64,000 bases of DNA from Mesorhizobium ciceri biovar biserrulae WSM1271 (GTDB lineage: Bacteria > Pseudomonadota > Alphaproteobacteria > Rhizobiales > Rhizobiaceae), in the NCBI RefSeq assembly GCF_000185905.1, contig NC_014923.1, positions 2,131,501 through 2,195,500 of the forward strand, in the 5' to 3' direction. Every line of letters starts with the position of its first letter. Position 1 is the first letter of the stretch. This document shows positions 28,602 through 37,156 of this stretch, in pieces. Under the pieces are notes generated by a model. That model did not search any database and was not told the DNA's origin. It saw only the letters and a list, made by a program, of their open reading frames with translations. The position numbers and the translations under genes were made by a program.

Positions 28602-29526
28602 GCTGCTGCAGGGCCCGCTTCTGATAAGCCTCCTGGCGGCGATGGTCCGCATTGCCACGCCATTGCTTTTTTCGGCAATGGGCGAACTTGTCACGCAGCG
28701 CGCGGGCATCTGGAACATCGCTGTCGAAGGCACCATGCTGATTGGCGCCATTGTCGCCTACATGGTTGCCTCGACAACCGGATCGCCTTGGCTGGCTCTG
28801 GCGATAGCCATCCTGGCCTGCGCCGCGAGCAGCCTGATCATGTCGTTCGTCACGATTGTTTTGAAGGCCGAGCAATTCGTAGCCGGCCTTGCCCTTAATC
28901 TCCTGGCATCGGGCGTGACGCTGTTCTGGTTCCAGGCCTATATTGGCGGTCGCGAGGCGCCGACCTTCATCGGCTTCGACCAGGTTCCGATCCCCTATCT
29001 GTCGGATATTCCAATCCTGGGACCGGTGCTGTTTTCCCAACGCCTGCTGACCTATGTCAGCTTCCTGGTGCCCATCCTCGTCTGGTTCTTTCTCTACCGA
29101 ACGAAATACGGCCTTGAGGTGCGCTGTGTCGGCGAAAATCCGAAGGCGCTTGACGTCAAGGGCCTGCACGTCGGCCTCAGGCAGTGCCTCGCGATCATGT
29201 TCGGCAGCATGATGTCCGGCTTCGGCGGCGCCTTCCTGATGCTTGGCTATTCGGACAAGTTCGTTCCCGATCTCATTGCCGGCCGCGGCTGGCTGGTCGT
29301 GGTCGCGATCATCGCCGGCAACTGGATGCCGTTCCGGATCGTTGGAGCGATCTTCATCTTCGCGTTTCTGGAGGCGTTGGGCATCCATGCGCAAGTGGTG
29401 GGGATTCCTGTCCCCCACCAGCTGTTCCTCGTCTTGCCCTATGTGGCGTCACTTGTGCTGCTTGCGGGCTTGCGGTCGCGCACCCATCAGCCAGTGGCGC
29501 TCGGCATTCCCTACAACAGGGAATAG
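28594..29526 (+). CDS. ABC importer permease 2 (importer A)
   Basis: 310-residue integral membrane protein, partner of the preceding permease. The diagnostic N-terminal phrase MGELVTQRAGIWNIAVEGTM is present, as are a LYRTKYGLEVRCVGENPKALD segment and the ending ALGIPYNRE seen in this subunit class. It is the last gene of importer A and ends only 10 bases from the oppositely oriented end of importer B, so the two operons converge with practically no spacer and no evident terminator between them. Confidence 0.94.
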   Translation: MLELLQGPLLISLLAAMVRIATPLLFSAMGELVTQRAGIWNIAVEGTMLIGAIVAYMVASTTGSPWLALAIAILACAASSLIMSFVTIVLKAEQFVAGLALNLLASGVTLFWFQAYIGGREAPTFIGFDQVPIPYLSDIPILGPVLFSQRLLTYVSFLVPILVWFFLYRTKYGLEVRCVGENPKALDVKGLHVGLRQCLAIMFGSMMSGFGGAFLMLGYSDKFVPDLIAGRGWLVVVAIIAGNWMPFRIVGAIFIFAFLEALGIHAQVVGIPVPHQLFLVLPYVASLVLLAGLRSRTHQPVALGIPYNRE

Positions 29527-29536
29527 ACCCTGCTGC

Positions 29537-30457
29537 TCAACCCGCCGGACGGAAAGGCTTTGCTAGCGAAGCCGGGAAGTGCAGCGCCAGCATTTGCCGG
29601 TTTCGCGAGATCAGCACCAGAACGATGATTGTCGCGAGATAGGGCAGGGCCGAGAGCAGTTCGGACGGCACTTCCAGTCCGAGCGCCTGTCCCTGCAGTT
29701 GGAGGATCGTCATGCCGCCGAACAGCCAGGCGCCAAGCAGGATGCGCAGCGGGCGCCATGTGGCGAAAACCACCAGCGCCAGTGCGATCCAGCCTTTGCC
29801 GGCAGTCATGTTCTCGACCCAGAGCGGTGTGTAGGCGACGGACAGATAGGCGCCCGCCAGGCCAGCCATCGCCCCGCCAAACAACACGGCCATGTAGCGG
29901 ATCCTGATCACGGGATAGCCGATCGCATGCGATGTCTGCGGTGACTCGCCGATCGTTCGCAGGATCAGCCCGGCCTTCGTGCGGTAGAGAAACCAGCTGA
30001 TGGCAGCGAACATCACCAGAGCCAGGTAGACCATCGGATCGAAGCGGAAGAGCAACGGACCGATCAGCGGCAGATCGGACAGAACAGGGACGTTGATGCC
30101 GCGCAGCGCCTCGATAGGCTCGCTGCCGAAGCCGCGGCCAAGGAAGGCCGACACGCCGGAACCGAAGATGGCCAGCGCCAGTCCGGCCGCATACTGATTG
30201 GTGAGGAAGGTCAGTGCCAGAACGCCGAACAACAGCGAGGCGGCGGCACCTGCCAGGGCGCCGGCAAGGATCGCAACCGGCATTGGATAGCCCGCTGTGA
30301 CGGCCCAGAAAGCCAATGCCGCGCCCATCAGCATCATGCCTTCGATGCCAAGGTTGAGCACGCCGGACTTCTCCACCACGAGTTCACCGAGGGCAGCGAA
30401 TATCAGCGGCGTGGCGGCGATGACGGTGCCGGTGAAGATGGCGATGATCAAATCCAT
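29537..30457 (-). CDS. ABC importer permease 2 (importer B)
   Basis: 306-residue membrane protein of the same class as the last gene of importer A: ALGELVVEKSGVLNLGIEGM near residue 25 and FLYRTKAGLILRTIGESPQ near 155. It is the final gene of a five-gene minus-strand operon (GntR, binding protein, ATPase, two permeases) and abuts the preceding permease by a one-base overlap. It belongs to the complete second BMP-type importer in this region. Confidence 0.94.
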   Translation of the reverse strand: MDLIIAIFTGTVIAATPLIFAALGELVVEKSGVLNLGIEGMMLMGAALAFWAVTAGYPMPVAILAGALAGAAASLLFGVLALTFLTNQYAAGLALAIFGSGVSAFLGRGFGSEPIEALRGINVPVLSDLPLIGPLLFRFDPMVYLALVMFAAISWFLYRTKAGLILRTIGESPQTSHAIGYPVIRIRYMAVLFGGAMAGLAGAYLSVAYTPLWVENMTAGKGWIALALVVFATWRPLRILLGAWLFGGMTILQLQGQALGLEVPSELLSALPYLATIIVLVLISRNRQMLALHFPASLAKPFRPAG

Positions 30458-31563
30458 CAGGCTGTCTCCAGCGCGTGCGTGTCTCGGGCCGGCCGTATCA
30501 GGCGGATGCGATAAAAAATGAAGAAGTCGGCGGCGAGCAGGAAGAACAGAAGGATGCCCTGGAAGATGCGCGTCAGCGCCGAGGGCAGGCCCAGCGTCAT
30601 CTGCACGCCTTCGCCGCCGAGGAAAAGCAGCGACATCAACAGCCCGCCAAGCACGATGCCGAAGGCGTTCAGCCGGCCGATGAAGGCGACGATGATGGCC
30701 GCGAAACCGTAGCCGGGCGAAATCTGCGGCGAGAGCTGGCCGAGCGGCCCGGCGGCTTCCGCCATGCCGGCGATGCCGGCGGCCGCACCACCCGCCATCA
30801 GCCCGATCCAGACGGCGGCAGATTCGCGAAAGCCGGCATAGCGGGCGGCAAGCGGTGCCGCTCCGCTCACCGACATCTTGTAGCCAAGGAAGCTGCGGTC
30901 AGTGAACAGCCACATCACGAACACGGCGACGACGGTGATGAAGATCGAAGGGTTGAGCCGATAGGCCGGGTCGAAGGATTCGAACAGGGCGGCTGTCGGC
31001 AGAAGTGCCGTCTGCGGGTAGTTGAAACCGGCCGGATCGCGCCACGGTCCATGCACGAGATAGGACAGGAACAGCGTCGCGATGTAGGTCATCATCAGCG
31101 TGACCAGGATCTCGTTGGTGTTCATGCGGGCGCGGAGGAAGGCAGGGATCGCCGCCCATGCCATGCCGGCGCCCATGCCGGCAACGAACATCAACGGCAA
31201 CAGCAGCACGCTGTCCGGGTTCGGCCAGAAAAGACCGACGCCGCTCGCCGCAATCGCGCCCATGGTGAACTGGCCCTCGGCGCCGATGTTCCAGACATTG
31301 GCGCGGAAGCCGATAGCCAGCCCACACGCAATGAGGATCAGCGGCGAAGCCTTGAGCAGCCATTCCGACAAACCGTTGAGGGAATTCAACGGCTCGACAA
31401 AGAAGGCGTAGAGCGTCGGCAGCGGATCGTGTCCGAGCGAGGCAAAAAAGATCGAGCCGACGACCAGCGTCAAAACCGACGCCAGCACCGGCGCCGCGAC
31501 GCGCATTGTTGCCGAAGGCTCCGGCCTTTGTTCAATCCTGAAGCGCAACGTCGCCACTCCCAA
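30457..31563 (-). CDS. ABC importer permease 1 (importer B)
   Basis: 368-residue membrane protein. Family landmarks are GFRANVWNIGAEGQFTMGAIAASG (about residues 85-108) and NTNEILVTLMMTYIATLFLSYL near 150. With the start at 31563 it overlaps the ATPase gene by 32 bases; an internal ATG at 31506 (MRVAAPVL) is an alternative start. Function is the transmembrane path of importer B together with the following permease. Confidence 0.92.
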   Translation of the reverse strand: MGVATLRFRIEQRPEPSATMRVAAPVLASVLTLVVGSIFFASLGHDPLPTLYAFFVEPLNSLNGLSEWLLKASPLILIACGLAIGFRANVWNIGAEGQFTMGAIAASGVGLFWPNPDSVLLLPLMFVAGMGAGMAWAAIPAFLRARMNTNEILVTLMMTYIATLFLSYLVHGPWRDPAGFNYPQTALLPTAALFESFDPAYRLNPSIFITVVAVFVMWLFTDRSFLGYKMSVSGAAPLAARYAGFRESAAVWIGLMAGGAAAGIAGMAEAAGPLGQLSPQISPGYGFAAIIVAFIGRLNAFGIVLGGLLMSLLFLGGEGVQMTLGLPSALTRIFQGILLFFLLAADFFIFYRIRLIRPARDTHALETA

Positions 31564-33079
31564 TTGCCATTTGATCCGTGCTCATCGTTCGACCGGTCAT
31601 CAGCAGCCCGACCTCTTCGCGGTCGGTCGTCTTGCGTATCAGCGGCGGTGACACGCGCCCCTGGCAGATCACCAGAAGCCGGTCACAAATCTCGAACAGC
31701 TCGTCGAGTTCTTCGGAGACGACGAGCACCGCCGCGCCGGCGCGGCTGAGGTCGACGATGGTCTGGCGGATGAAGGCGCTGGCGCCGACATCGACGCCCC
31801 AGGTCGGCTGGGAGACAAGCAGAAGCTTCGGCTCGAGCGCGATCTCACGGCCGACGATGAATTTCTGCAGATTGCCGCCCGACAGGCTCTGTGCCGTCGA
31901 AGCCGGACCGTTGGCCTTGACCTTGAACCTGTCGATGATGCCAGCTGCGAAGGCGCTGGCTTTGCGCCGGTCGACCAGGCCGTTGCGGACGGTGCCGAAG
32001 CGATGGGCGGTCAGAACCGCGTTCTCCCACAGCGTATGCGACGGTACCGCGCCACGGCCCAGCCGTTCCTCGGGAACGAAGGCGAGACCGAGCTTACGGC
32101 GCTCGTCGGCACGAAGGCGAGCGGCAGCGGTACCGCAAATCCTGATCGCGTCGTTGTTGTGATGCGTGCGTTCGCCGCTGAGCAGGGCGATAAGCTCCGC
32201 CTGGCCGTTTCCGGACACTCCCGCCAGGCCGACGATTTCCCCGCCATGAACGTTGAAGGAGACGTCCTTCAGATCCACGCCGAAATGGTCTCTTGCCTTG
32301 ACCGAAAGGTTGTTGACCTCAAGCACTGGCTTCTCGCTCGGGGTCGGCGGGCTGACATGCATTTCCGGCAGCTTCGAGCCGACCATCATGCGGGCGAGCT
32401 CGAGCGAGGTCGTCTCTTTCGGCCGAGCGGTGCCGGTGACCTTGCCGTTGCGCAGCACGGTTGCGGTGTCACAGAGCTCCTGCACCTCGTCAAGCTTGTG
32501 GCTGATGTAGACGATGCTGCAGCCTTCAGCGGCGAGTTGTCGAAGCGTCTCGAACAGCTTGACCACCGCCTGTGGTGTCAGCACGGAAGTCGGCTCGTCG
32601 AGGATCAGAAGCTTGGGCGCCTGCAGCAGGCAGCGCACGATCTCGACGCGCTGCCGCTCGCCGACAGAGAGGTCATGCACCTGGCGATGCGGATCGATCG
32701 GCATGCCGTAGCGAAGCGAAAGCTCGCGGATCTTGGCGGCAAGCGAGGGCAGATCGAAGGCGCTGCTTGCCGAGAGCGCAATGTTCTCGACCACTGAAAC
32801 GGATTCGAACAGCGCGAAGTGCTGGTAGACCATCTCGATGCCGAGCGCGCGCGACGTCGCCGGGTTGTGCGCCGCGATCGGATTGCCGTCGCAGAAGATC
32901 TCGCCGGAATCGGCCTGCGCCGCGCCATAGATGATCTTCATCAGGGTCGATTTGCCGGCGCCGTTTTCGCCCAGCACGGCGTGGATTTCGCCGGGCTGGA
33001 TAGACAGCGAGACGTCGTCATTGGCGACGACGCCGGGATAGCGCTTGCAGATGTTGCGCAGTTCTAGACGCGGATGCAT
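31532..33079 (-). CDS. ABC importer ATPase with two nucleotide-binding domains (importer B)
   Basis: 515-residue tandem ATPase. Domain 1 has Walker A LGENGAGKSTLMK, signature LSVGERQRVEIVRCLL and Walker B LLILDEPTSVLTPQ; domain 2 has the degenerate P-loop LAGVSGNGQAELIAL, signature LSGGNLQKFIVGREI and LLLVSQPTWGVDVGAS. It is clearly a distinct paralogue of the importer A ATPase rather than a recent duplicate. It follows the binding-protein gene with a 97-base gap that holds a hairpin. Confidence 0.95.
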   Translation of the reverse strand: MHPRLELRNICKRYPGVVANDDVSLSIQPGEIHAVLGENGAGKSTLMKIIYGAAQADSGEIFCDGNPIAAHNPATSRALGIEMVYQHFALFESVSVVENIALSASSAFDLPSLAAKIRELSLRYGMPIDPHRQVHDLSVGERQRVEIVRCLLQAPKLLILDEPTSVLTPQAVVKLFETLRQLAAEGCSIVYISHKLDEVQELCDTATVLRNGKVTGTARPKETTSLELARMMVGSKLPEMHVSPPTPSEKPVLEVNNLSVKARDHFGVDLKDVSFNVHGGEIVGLAGVSGNGQAELIALLSGERTHHNNDAIRICGTAAARLRADERRKLGLAFVPEERLGRGAVPSHTLWENAVLTAHRFGTVRNGLVDRRKASAFAAGIIDRFKVKANGPASTAQSLSGGNLQKFIVGREIALEPKLLLVSQPTWGVDVGASAFIRQTIVDLSRAGAAVLVVSEELDELFEICDRLLVICQGRVSPPLIRKTTDREEVGLLMTGRTMSTDQMAIGSGDVALQD

Positions 33080-33124
33080 GGCGGGTCCTGCCGTGGCGTG
33101 AAGCGAGGTTGGACGGGAACCAGG

Positions 33125-33161
33125 CAGGGAGACGCCGAAGGTCGGTCTCGGCGCCTCCCTG
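33125..33161 (-). other. Hairpin between binding-protein and ATPase genes of importer B
   Basis: A 14-bp stem with one mismatch (CAGGGAGACGCCGA against TCGGCGCCTCCCTG) around a 9-base loop, just downstream of the binding-protein stop in the direction of transcription. Such structures between binding-protein and membrane-component genes commonly protect the upstream transcript or partly terminate transcription, giving an excess of binding protein. Confidence 0.6.
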
Positions 33162-33176
33162 GTTCTTTGATGGCGT

Positions 33177-34271
33177 TCAGCTCAGCTTGCCGATCATGCC
33201 TTTGACGAACCAGTTCATGCCGCGAACATCGTCATCGGCCAGGACGGAGCCTGCAGCGACCTTGAGGTTGCCGGCCTGGTCCTTCAACTCGCCGCCATAG
33301 GGGTGCACCTTGCCGCTGCCGATGTCGGCCTCGAGCTGCTTCAGCTTGGCCTTGGTGTCGGCCGGTATGCCGTCATTGTAGGGCGCCATCTTCACGACGC
33401 CCGCTGCCAGTCCATCCCAGCGCACTTCCGGCTTCCAGGTGCCGGCGGCGACGGCCTTGGCGGCGCCGACATAGTCGCTGGTCCAGTCGAGGACAAAGGA
33501 CGTCAGCTGTTTGCCCGAAGCGAACTTGGCCATGTCGCTGGCGTAGCCGATCGACCAGGCGCCGCCTTCACCCGCGACCTGGACGCCCGTCGCCGTGTCG
33601 GTCATCGAGCAGATGACATCGCAGCCTTGCGAAAGCAGCGTCTTAGCGGCCTCCTTCTCCTTGCCCGGATCGAACCAGGAATTGAGGAAGATGGCGTTGC
33701 ACGTGGCGTTCGGATTGACGCTTTGCGCACCGAGCAGCAGCGCGTTGGCCGGGCCGACGATATCCGGAATCGGAAAGCCGCCGATGAAACCAATCTTGCC
33801 CGATTTCGACATGTAGCCGCCGGCCGCGCCGGCGACGAAAGTGCCCTCGTAATATTTGGCTTCAAAGGTACCCAGATTGGCAAGGTGGACGATGCCGGAG
33901 CAATGTTCGAAAGCCACCTTGGGGAACCGCGGCGCCACTTTCTGCATGGGCGTTCCGTGCGAAAAGCTGGTGCCGAAGATCAGTTTGTTGCCGGCGCTGG
34001 CCAGCTCGCGGAAAATGCGCTCCGCATCCTGCGGCATGAAGATGTTGTCGATGACGGTGAGTTCGGCCTTGTCGCCGAACGCGGCTTTGATCGCCTCGAC
34101 GCCAAGGCTGTGCTGCTTGGTCCAGCCGATTTCGGCGATCGGCGAGACGTAGACGACGCCGATCTTGAGCACCTCTTGAGCCTTGGCGACCGTGCTCAGC
34201 CCTCCAGCACCGAGCGCAGCACCCAGCGCACCGCTGTATTTCAGGAATCCGCGTCTTGTCAGGTCGTTCAT
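33177..34271 (-). CDS. BMP-family ABC importer substrate-binding protein (importer B)
   Basis: 364-residue periplasmic protein with a clear twin-arginine signal (LTRRGFLKYSGALGAALGAGGL) and likely cleavage after AKA near residue 31. BMP-family features follow: IGVVYVSPIAEIGWTKQHSLG, NKLIFGTSFSHG, AGAAGGYMSKSGKIGFIGGFPIPDI and a C-terminal DDDVRGMNWFVKGMIGKLS. It differs considerably from the importer A binding protein (length, C-terminus), so ligands probably differ. Its start overlaps the GntR stop by four bases, so regulator and importer are co-transcribed. Confidence 0.93.
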   Translation of the reverse strand: MNDLTRRGFLKYSGALGAALGAGGLSTVAKAQEVLKIGVVYVSPIAEIGWTKQHSLGVEAIKAAFGDKAELTVIDNIFMPQDAERIFRELASAGNKLIFGTSFSHGTPMQKVAPRFPKVAFEHCSGIVHLANLGTFEAKYYEGTFVAGAAGGYMSKSGKIGFIGGFPIPDIVGPANALLLGAQSVNPNATCNAIFLNSWFDPGKEKEAAKTLLSQGCDVICSMTDTATGVQVAGEGGAWSIGYASDMAKFASGKQLTSFVLDWTSDYVGAAKAVAAGTWKPEVRWDGLAAGVVKMAPYNDGIPADTKAKLKQLEADIGSGKVHPYGGELKDQAGNLKVAAGSVLADDDVRGMNWFVKGMIGKLS

Positions 34272-35182
34272 GTCGGTAACCCTCTGTTGGTTTTTTTGGT
34301 TGATGCCCGGCTTGTCGATGCCCGGTCTTTGTTAGGGAGATGGACGTGCGCGTGCACCGCGCCGTCGCCATTCCCGGATGGTTTTGCCTGCCTCAATCCA
34401 GCCGATATCGTCGCTCCGTCGGCCTTGCCGTCGAGATAGGGTGCGAGCGCTTCGGCAGGCGTCATCTCCGGAAACACCTCGCGATCCATGATGTAGCCGC
34501 GCACCACGGTGCGGTGATGCGTGTCGATCAGGTCCATGGCCTGTTTCAGGCGGCCCTTTTCCAGGAGGTCGACGACCCTCGAATGATCGTCGAGCAGATT
34601 GCAATAGTCGAAATCGGCTGAAATGAGCGAGCGCAGCAACGTCGTGCGGCGCACGAGCTGGGCATGGATTTCCTGCATCACCTTGTTGCGGCTAAGGCGC
34701 ACGAACACCGTGTGGAATTCCTGGCCGAGCACGTCGGCCAGCGCATCGTTGCCGGCGGCGACTGCCTGGCGCTGGCGTTCGACATGCTGGCGCAGCTCGG
34801 CCCATCCGGCGGGGCCAAGGCGATCGCTGAGCTGGGCCGCCACCCCCTGTTCGACAAGGGTCAGCGCGTCGTAAATCTCCATTGCCTCCTGCATGCTTGG
34901 CCTGGCGACGAAGGCGCCGCGGTTGCGCTCGATCTGTGCCAGCCCGTCATCGGCGAGCCGTATCAGGGCCTGACGCACCACGATGCGGCTGACATCGAAT
35001 ATCTCGGCAAGCTCGCGCTCGCCGAGCTTGCAGCCGGGCACCAGCCGATGGTCGATGATGGCGCGGGTCAGCGTGTCCGCGATCGTCTGGGAGCGGCTGC
35101 TCAAGGCACGGTTCTCCGCCTTTGCGACGACATGATCAGCAGGCTTTCCATGATGAAGACATGACGCTTCGGGATGTGCCAT
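34268..35182 (-). CDS. GntR-family (FCD/FadR-type) transcriptional regulator
   Basis: 304-residue regulator. The winged helix-turn-helix is at about residues 35-95 (LGERELAEIFDVSRIVVRQALIRL), followed by an all-helical FCD ligand domain with metal-type residues (QEFHTVFVRLS, DDHSRVVDLL, DTHHRTVVRGYI). A C-terminal tail of about 50 residues (GLRQAKPSGNGDGAV onward) is unusual and low in complexity. It heads the importer B operon and faces the demethylase operon across a 170-base gap with symmetrical sites, so it probably controls both. The effector is likely the imported compound or a demethylation product (inference). Confidence 0.9.
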   Translation of the reverse strand: MAHPEASCLHHGKPADHVVAKAENRALSSRSQTIADTLTRAIIDHRLVPGCKLGERELAEIFDVSRIVVRQALIRLADDGLAQIERNRGAFVARPSMQEAMEIYDALTLVEQGVAAQLSDRLGPAGWAELRQHVERQRQAVAAGNDALADVLGQEFHTVFVRLSRNKVMQEIHAQLVRRTTLLRSLISADFDYCNLLDDHSRVVDLLEKGRLKQAMDLIDTHHRTVVRGYIMDREVFPEMTPAEALAPYLDGKADGATISAGLRQAKPSGNGDGAVHAHVHLPNKDRASTSRASTKKTNRGLPT

Positions 35183-35227
35183 ATCCCAGGTTCAGGTTTT
35201 CCATATCGGAATTCAATCATCATAGTC

Positions 35228-35281
35228 TGTCAACACAAAAAATGATTTTGGCTGACAAAAAATCATTGATTGGTATCCAAT
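35228..35281. promoter_or_regulatory. Divergent control region with candidate GntR operators
   Basis: Between the divergent starts of the GntR gene and the first oxygenase gene. It contains ATTGG-TAT-CCAAT (35269-35281), close to the TTGGTAT..CCAA operators known for FCD-type GntR proteins such as UxuR/ExuR. It also holds a second inverted repeat ATGATTTT-N9-AAAATCAT (35242-35266) and TGTCAACA (35228-35235). The region is conspicuously AT-rich. Binding by the neighbouring regulator is inferred. Confidence 0.6.
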
Positions 35282-35354
35282 CTTGTGATTTCGTCATTGC
35301 GAAACGTCAGGCTAGGTTCGTGGTGAAGGGCTAGCCGAGTTGGGAGGGATGCCG

Positions 35355-36212
35355 ATGGCAACCCATTGCGTCGACCGCGAGCTTCTGAACGACTGGCATA
35401 TCGTCGCTGACCAGGAATCGCTCAGCCAGGATGTGCCCTTTTCGACCCGCCTGCTTGGGGTCGATCTCGTCGTTCGAAAACATTCAAACAAGATCGAAGT
35501 CGTTCGCAACGATACCGGCGACGTGTTGAAGAGCGCCGAGCGCTATGGCTTCGTCTGGACCTGTCTGGACAAACCCTGGCGCGACATCATCTACATCCCC
35601 GAGGCCAACGAGGCGGATCGACATCTGGTCAGCGGCGGCTCGATCGCGGTCAAGGTGTCGGGCCTTCGCGCCGTCGAGAATTTTCTCGACATGGGGCATT
35701 TCCCCTTCATCCACACAGGCTGGCTCGGCGAGGAGCCGCATACCGAGGTCGTGCCTTACAAGGTGGAAATCACGCCCCAGGACGAGGTGCTGGCGACCGA
35801 ATGCAAATTCTACCAGCCCATCGCGTCGCCGACCGCGAAGGAAGGGTTCGTCGTCGAGTACATCTACAAGGTGATCCGGCCCTATACGGTGGCGCTCTAC
35901 AAGAGCAATCCGATCCAGAAGGGGAGGCTGGATGTCATCACGCTGTTCGTGCAGCCGGTCGACGAGGAGAACTGCGTCGCGCATCCCTATCTCTGCTACC
36001 TCAAGGAGGGCATGGACGCGGCGACGGTGCGCAGTTTCATGCAATTGATCTTCGCGCAGGACAAGCCGATCCTGGAAAATCAGGTCCCCAAGCGCCTGCC
36101 GCTCGATCCGCGCGCCGAGACGCCGATCCGCGCCGATGCCGTCTCGGTTTCCTATCGGCGCTGGCTGCGTGACAGGGCGGTCACCTATGGTGCGATACCG
36201 GCACAGATCTGA
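35355..36212 (+). CDS. NdmC-like oxygenase subunit lacking a Rieske domain (paralogue 1)
   Basis: 285-residue protein resembling Rieske oxygenase alpha subunits at its start (LNDWHIVADQESL), at the edge of the missing cluster domain (RYGFVWTCLDKPW) and throughout the catalytic domain. The CxH...CxxH Rieske ligands and the surrounding 40-50 residues are absent. The mononuclear iron site is intact: Asn109, Asp112, His115 and His120 in NFLDMGHFPFIH, and Asp236 in AQDKPILENQ. This is the arrangement known for NdmC of the caffeine-degrading Pseudomonas putida CBB5, whose electrons come from the Rieske domain of NdmD. ATG 35355 is chosen after GGGAGGG. Predicted N-demethylase catalytic subunit; substrate unknown. 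Confidence 0.85.
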   Translation: MATHCVDRELLNDWHIVADQESLSQDVPFSTRLLGVDLVVRKHSNKIEVVRNDTGDVLKSAERYGFVWTCLDKPWRDIIYIPEANEADRHLVSGGSIAVKVSGLRAVENFLDMGHFPFIHTGWLGEEPHTEVVPYKVEITPQDEVLATECKFYQPIASPTAKEGFVVEYIYKVIRPYTVALYKSNPIQKGRLDVITLFVQPVDEENCVAHPYLCYLKEGMDAATVRSFMQLIFAQDKPILENQVPKRLPLDPRAETPIRADAVSVSYRRWLRDRAVTYGAIPAQI

Positions 36213-36241
36213 TGACGTCCGAGGGTATTTGAAGGGATAAC

Positions 36242-37135
36242 ATGATGACGAAATGCGCTGATCCCGTGATCCTCAATCTCTGGCATCCCGTGGGCGCCAT
36301 CGCGGAAGCTGCTCCCGGCGCCGTCCAGGAGACCGTTCTGCTCGAGGAGCGCCTCAGCTTTGCGGTGGACGCGGATGGCGAGCCCGTCGTCTGGCGCTCG
36401 CGTCCCGATGTGCAAAGGGCTGACCATATTCCACCCGCCGACAGGCTGCCTGCAATAAGCGCCTATGGCTATGTCTGGACTTCGCTCGGGTCGCCGCCGG
36501 CCGAGCTGTTCCCGATCCCCGAATATCAAGAGCCGGACCGCCGCAAGCTCAATGCGGCAACGTTCGGCGTCAACGTCTCGGCGCCGCGCGCCATCGAGAA
36601 CTTTCTCGACATGGGCCACTTCCCCTATGTGCATACCGACATACTCGGCGTCGAGCCGCATACCGAAGTCAAGGAATACGACGTCGAGATCTCCGTCGAT
36701 CGCGACGAGATCCTGGCCACGCGCTGCCGCTTCTTCCAGCCGATGGCGTCGACGGCGTCCGATGGCGGCGCCGACGTCGACTACGTCTATCGCGTGCCGC
36801 ATCCCTATTGCTCGGTGCTCTATAAATCGAGCCCGGTCGACGAGACCCGGCGCGATGTCATCGCCGTCTTCCTGCAGCCGGTCGACCAGGAGCATGTGCG
36901 CGCCCACATGCTGCTTTGCGTGCTCGACGAAGACAATGAAGACAAGGTGATCAAGCGTTTCCAGCAGACGATCTTCGGCCAGGACAAGCCGATCCTGGAA
37001 AACCAGGTGCCGAAGCGCCTGCCGCTCGATCCGCGCGCCGAGACGCCGATCCGCGCTGACAAGTCGGCCATCGCCTACCGGCGCTGGCTCAGCCAGAAGG
37101 GCGTGACCTACGGGGTCATCCCGGCTGCAGCCTGA
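36242..37135 (+). CDS. NdmC-like oxygenase subunit lacking a Rieske domain (paralogue 2)
   Basis: 297-residue paralogue of the preceding gene, again with no Rieske cluster ligands. Iron-site residues are Asn120, Asp123, His126 and His131 (NFLDMGHFPYVH) and Asp248 (GQDKPILENQ). The C-terminal stretch QDKPILENQVPKRLPLDPRA is identical to paralogue 1 and most of the rest is diverged, especially the substrate-facing N-terminal and middle parts. The two may form a mixed oligomer or demethylate different positions. It lies 29 bases after paralogue 1 and 21 before the reductase gene in one operon. Confidence 0.85.
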   Translation: MMTKCADPVILNLWHPVGAIAEAAPGAVQETVLLEERLSFAVDADGEPVVWRSRPDVQRADHIPPADRLPAISAYGYVWTSLGSPPAELFPIPEYQEPDRRKLNAATFGVNVSAPRAIENFLDMGHFPYVHTDILGVEPHTEVKEYDVEISVDRDEILATRCRFFQPMASTASDGGADVDYVYRVPHPYCSVLYKSSPVDETRRDVIAVFLQPVDQEHVRAHMLLCVLDEDNEDKVIKRFQQTIFGQDKPILENQVPKRLPLDPRAETPIRADKSAIAYRRWLSQKGVTYGVIPAAA

Positions 37136-37156
37136 CAGACATTTTGGAGACGATTG

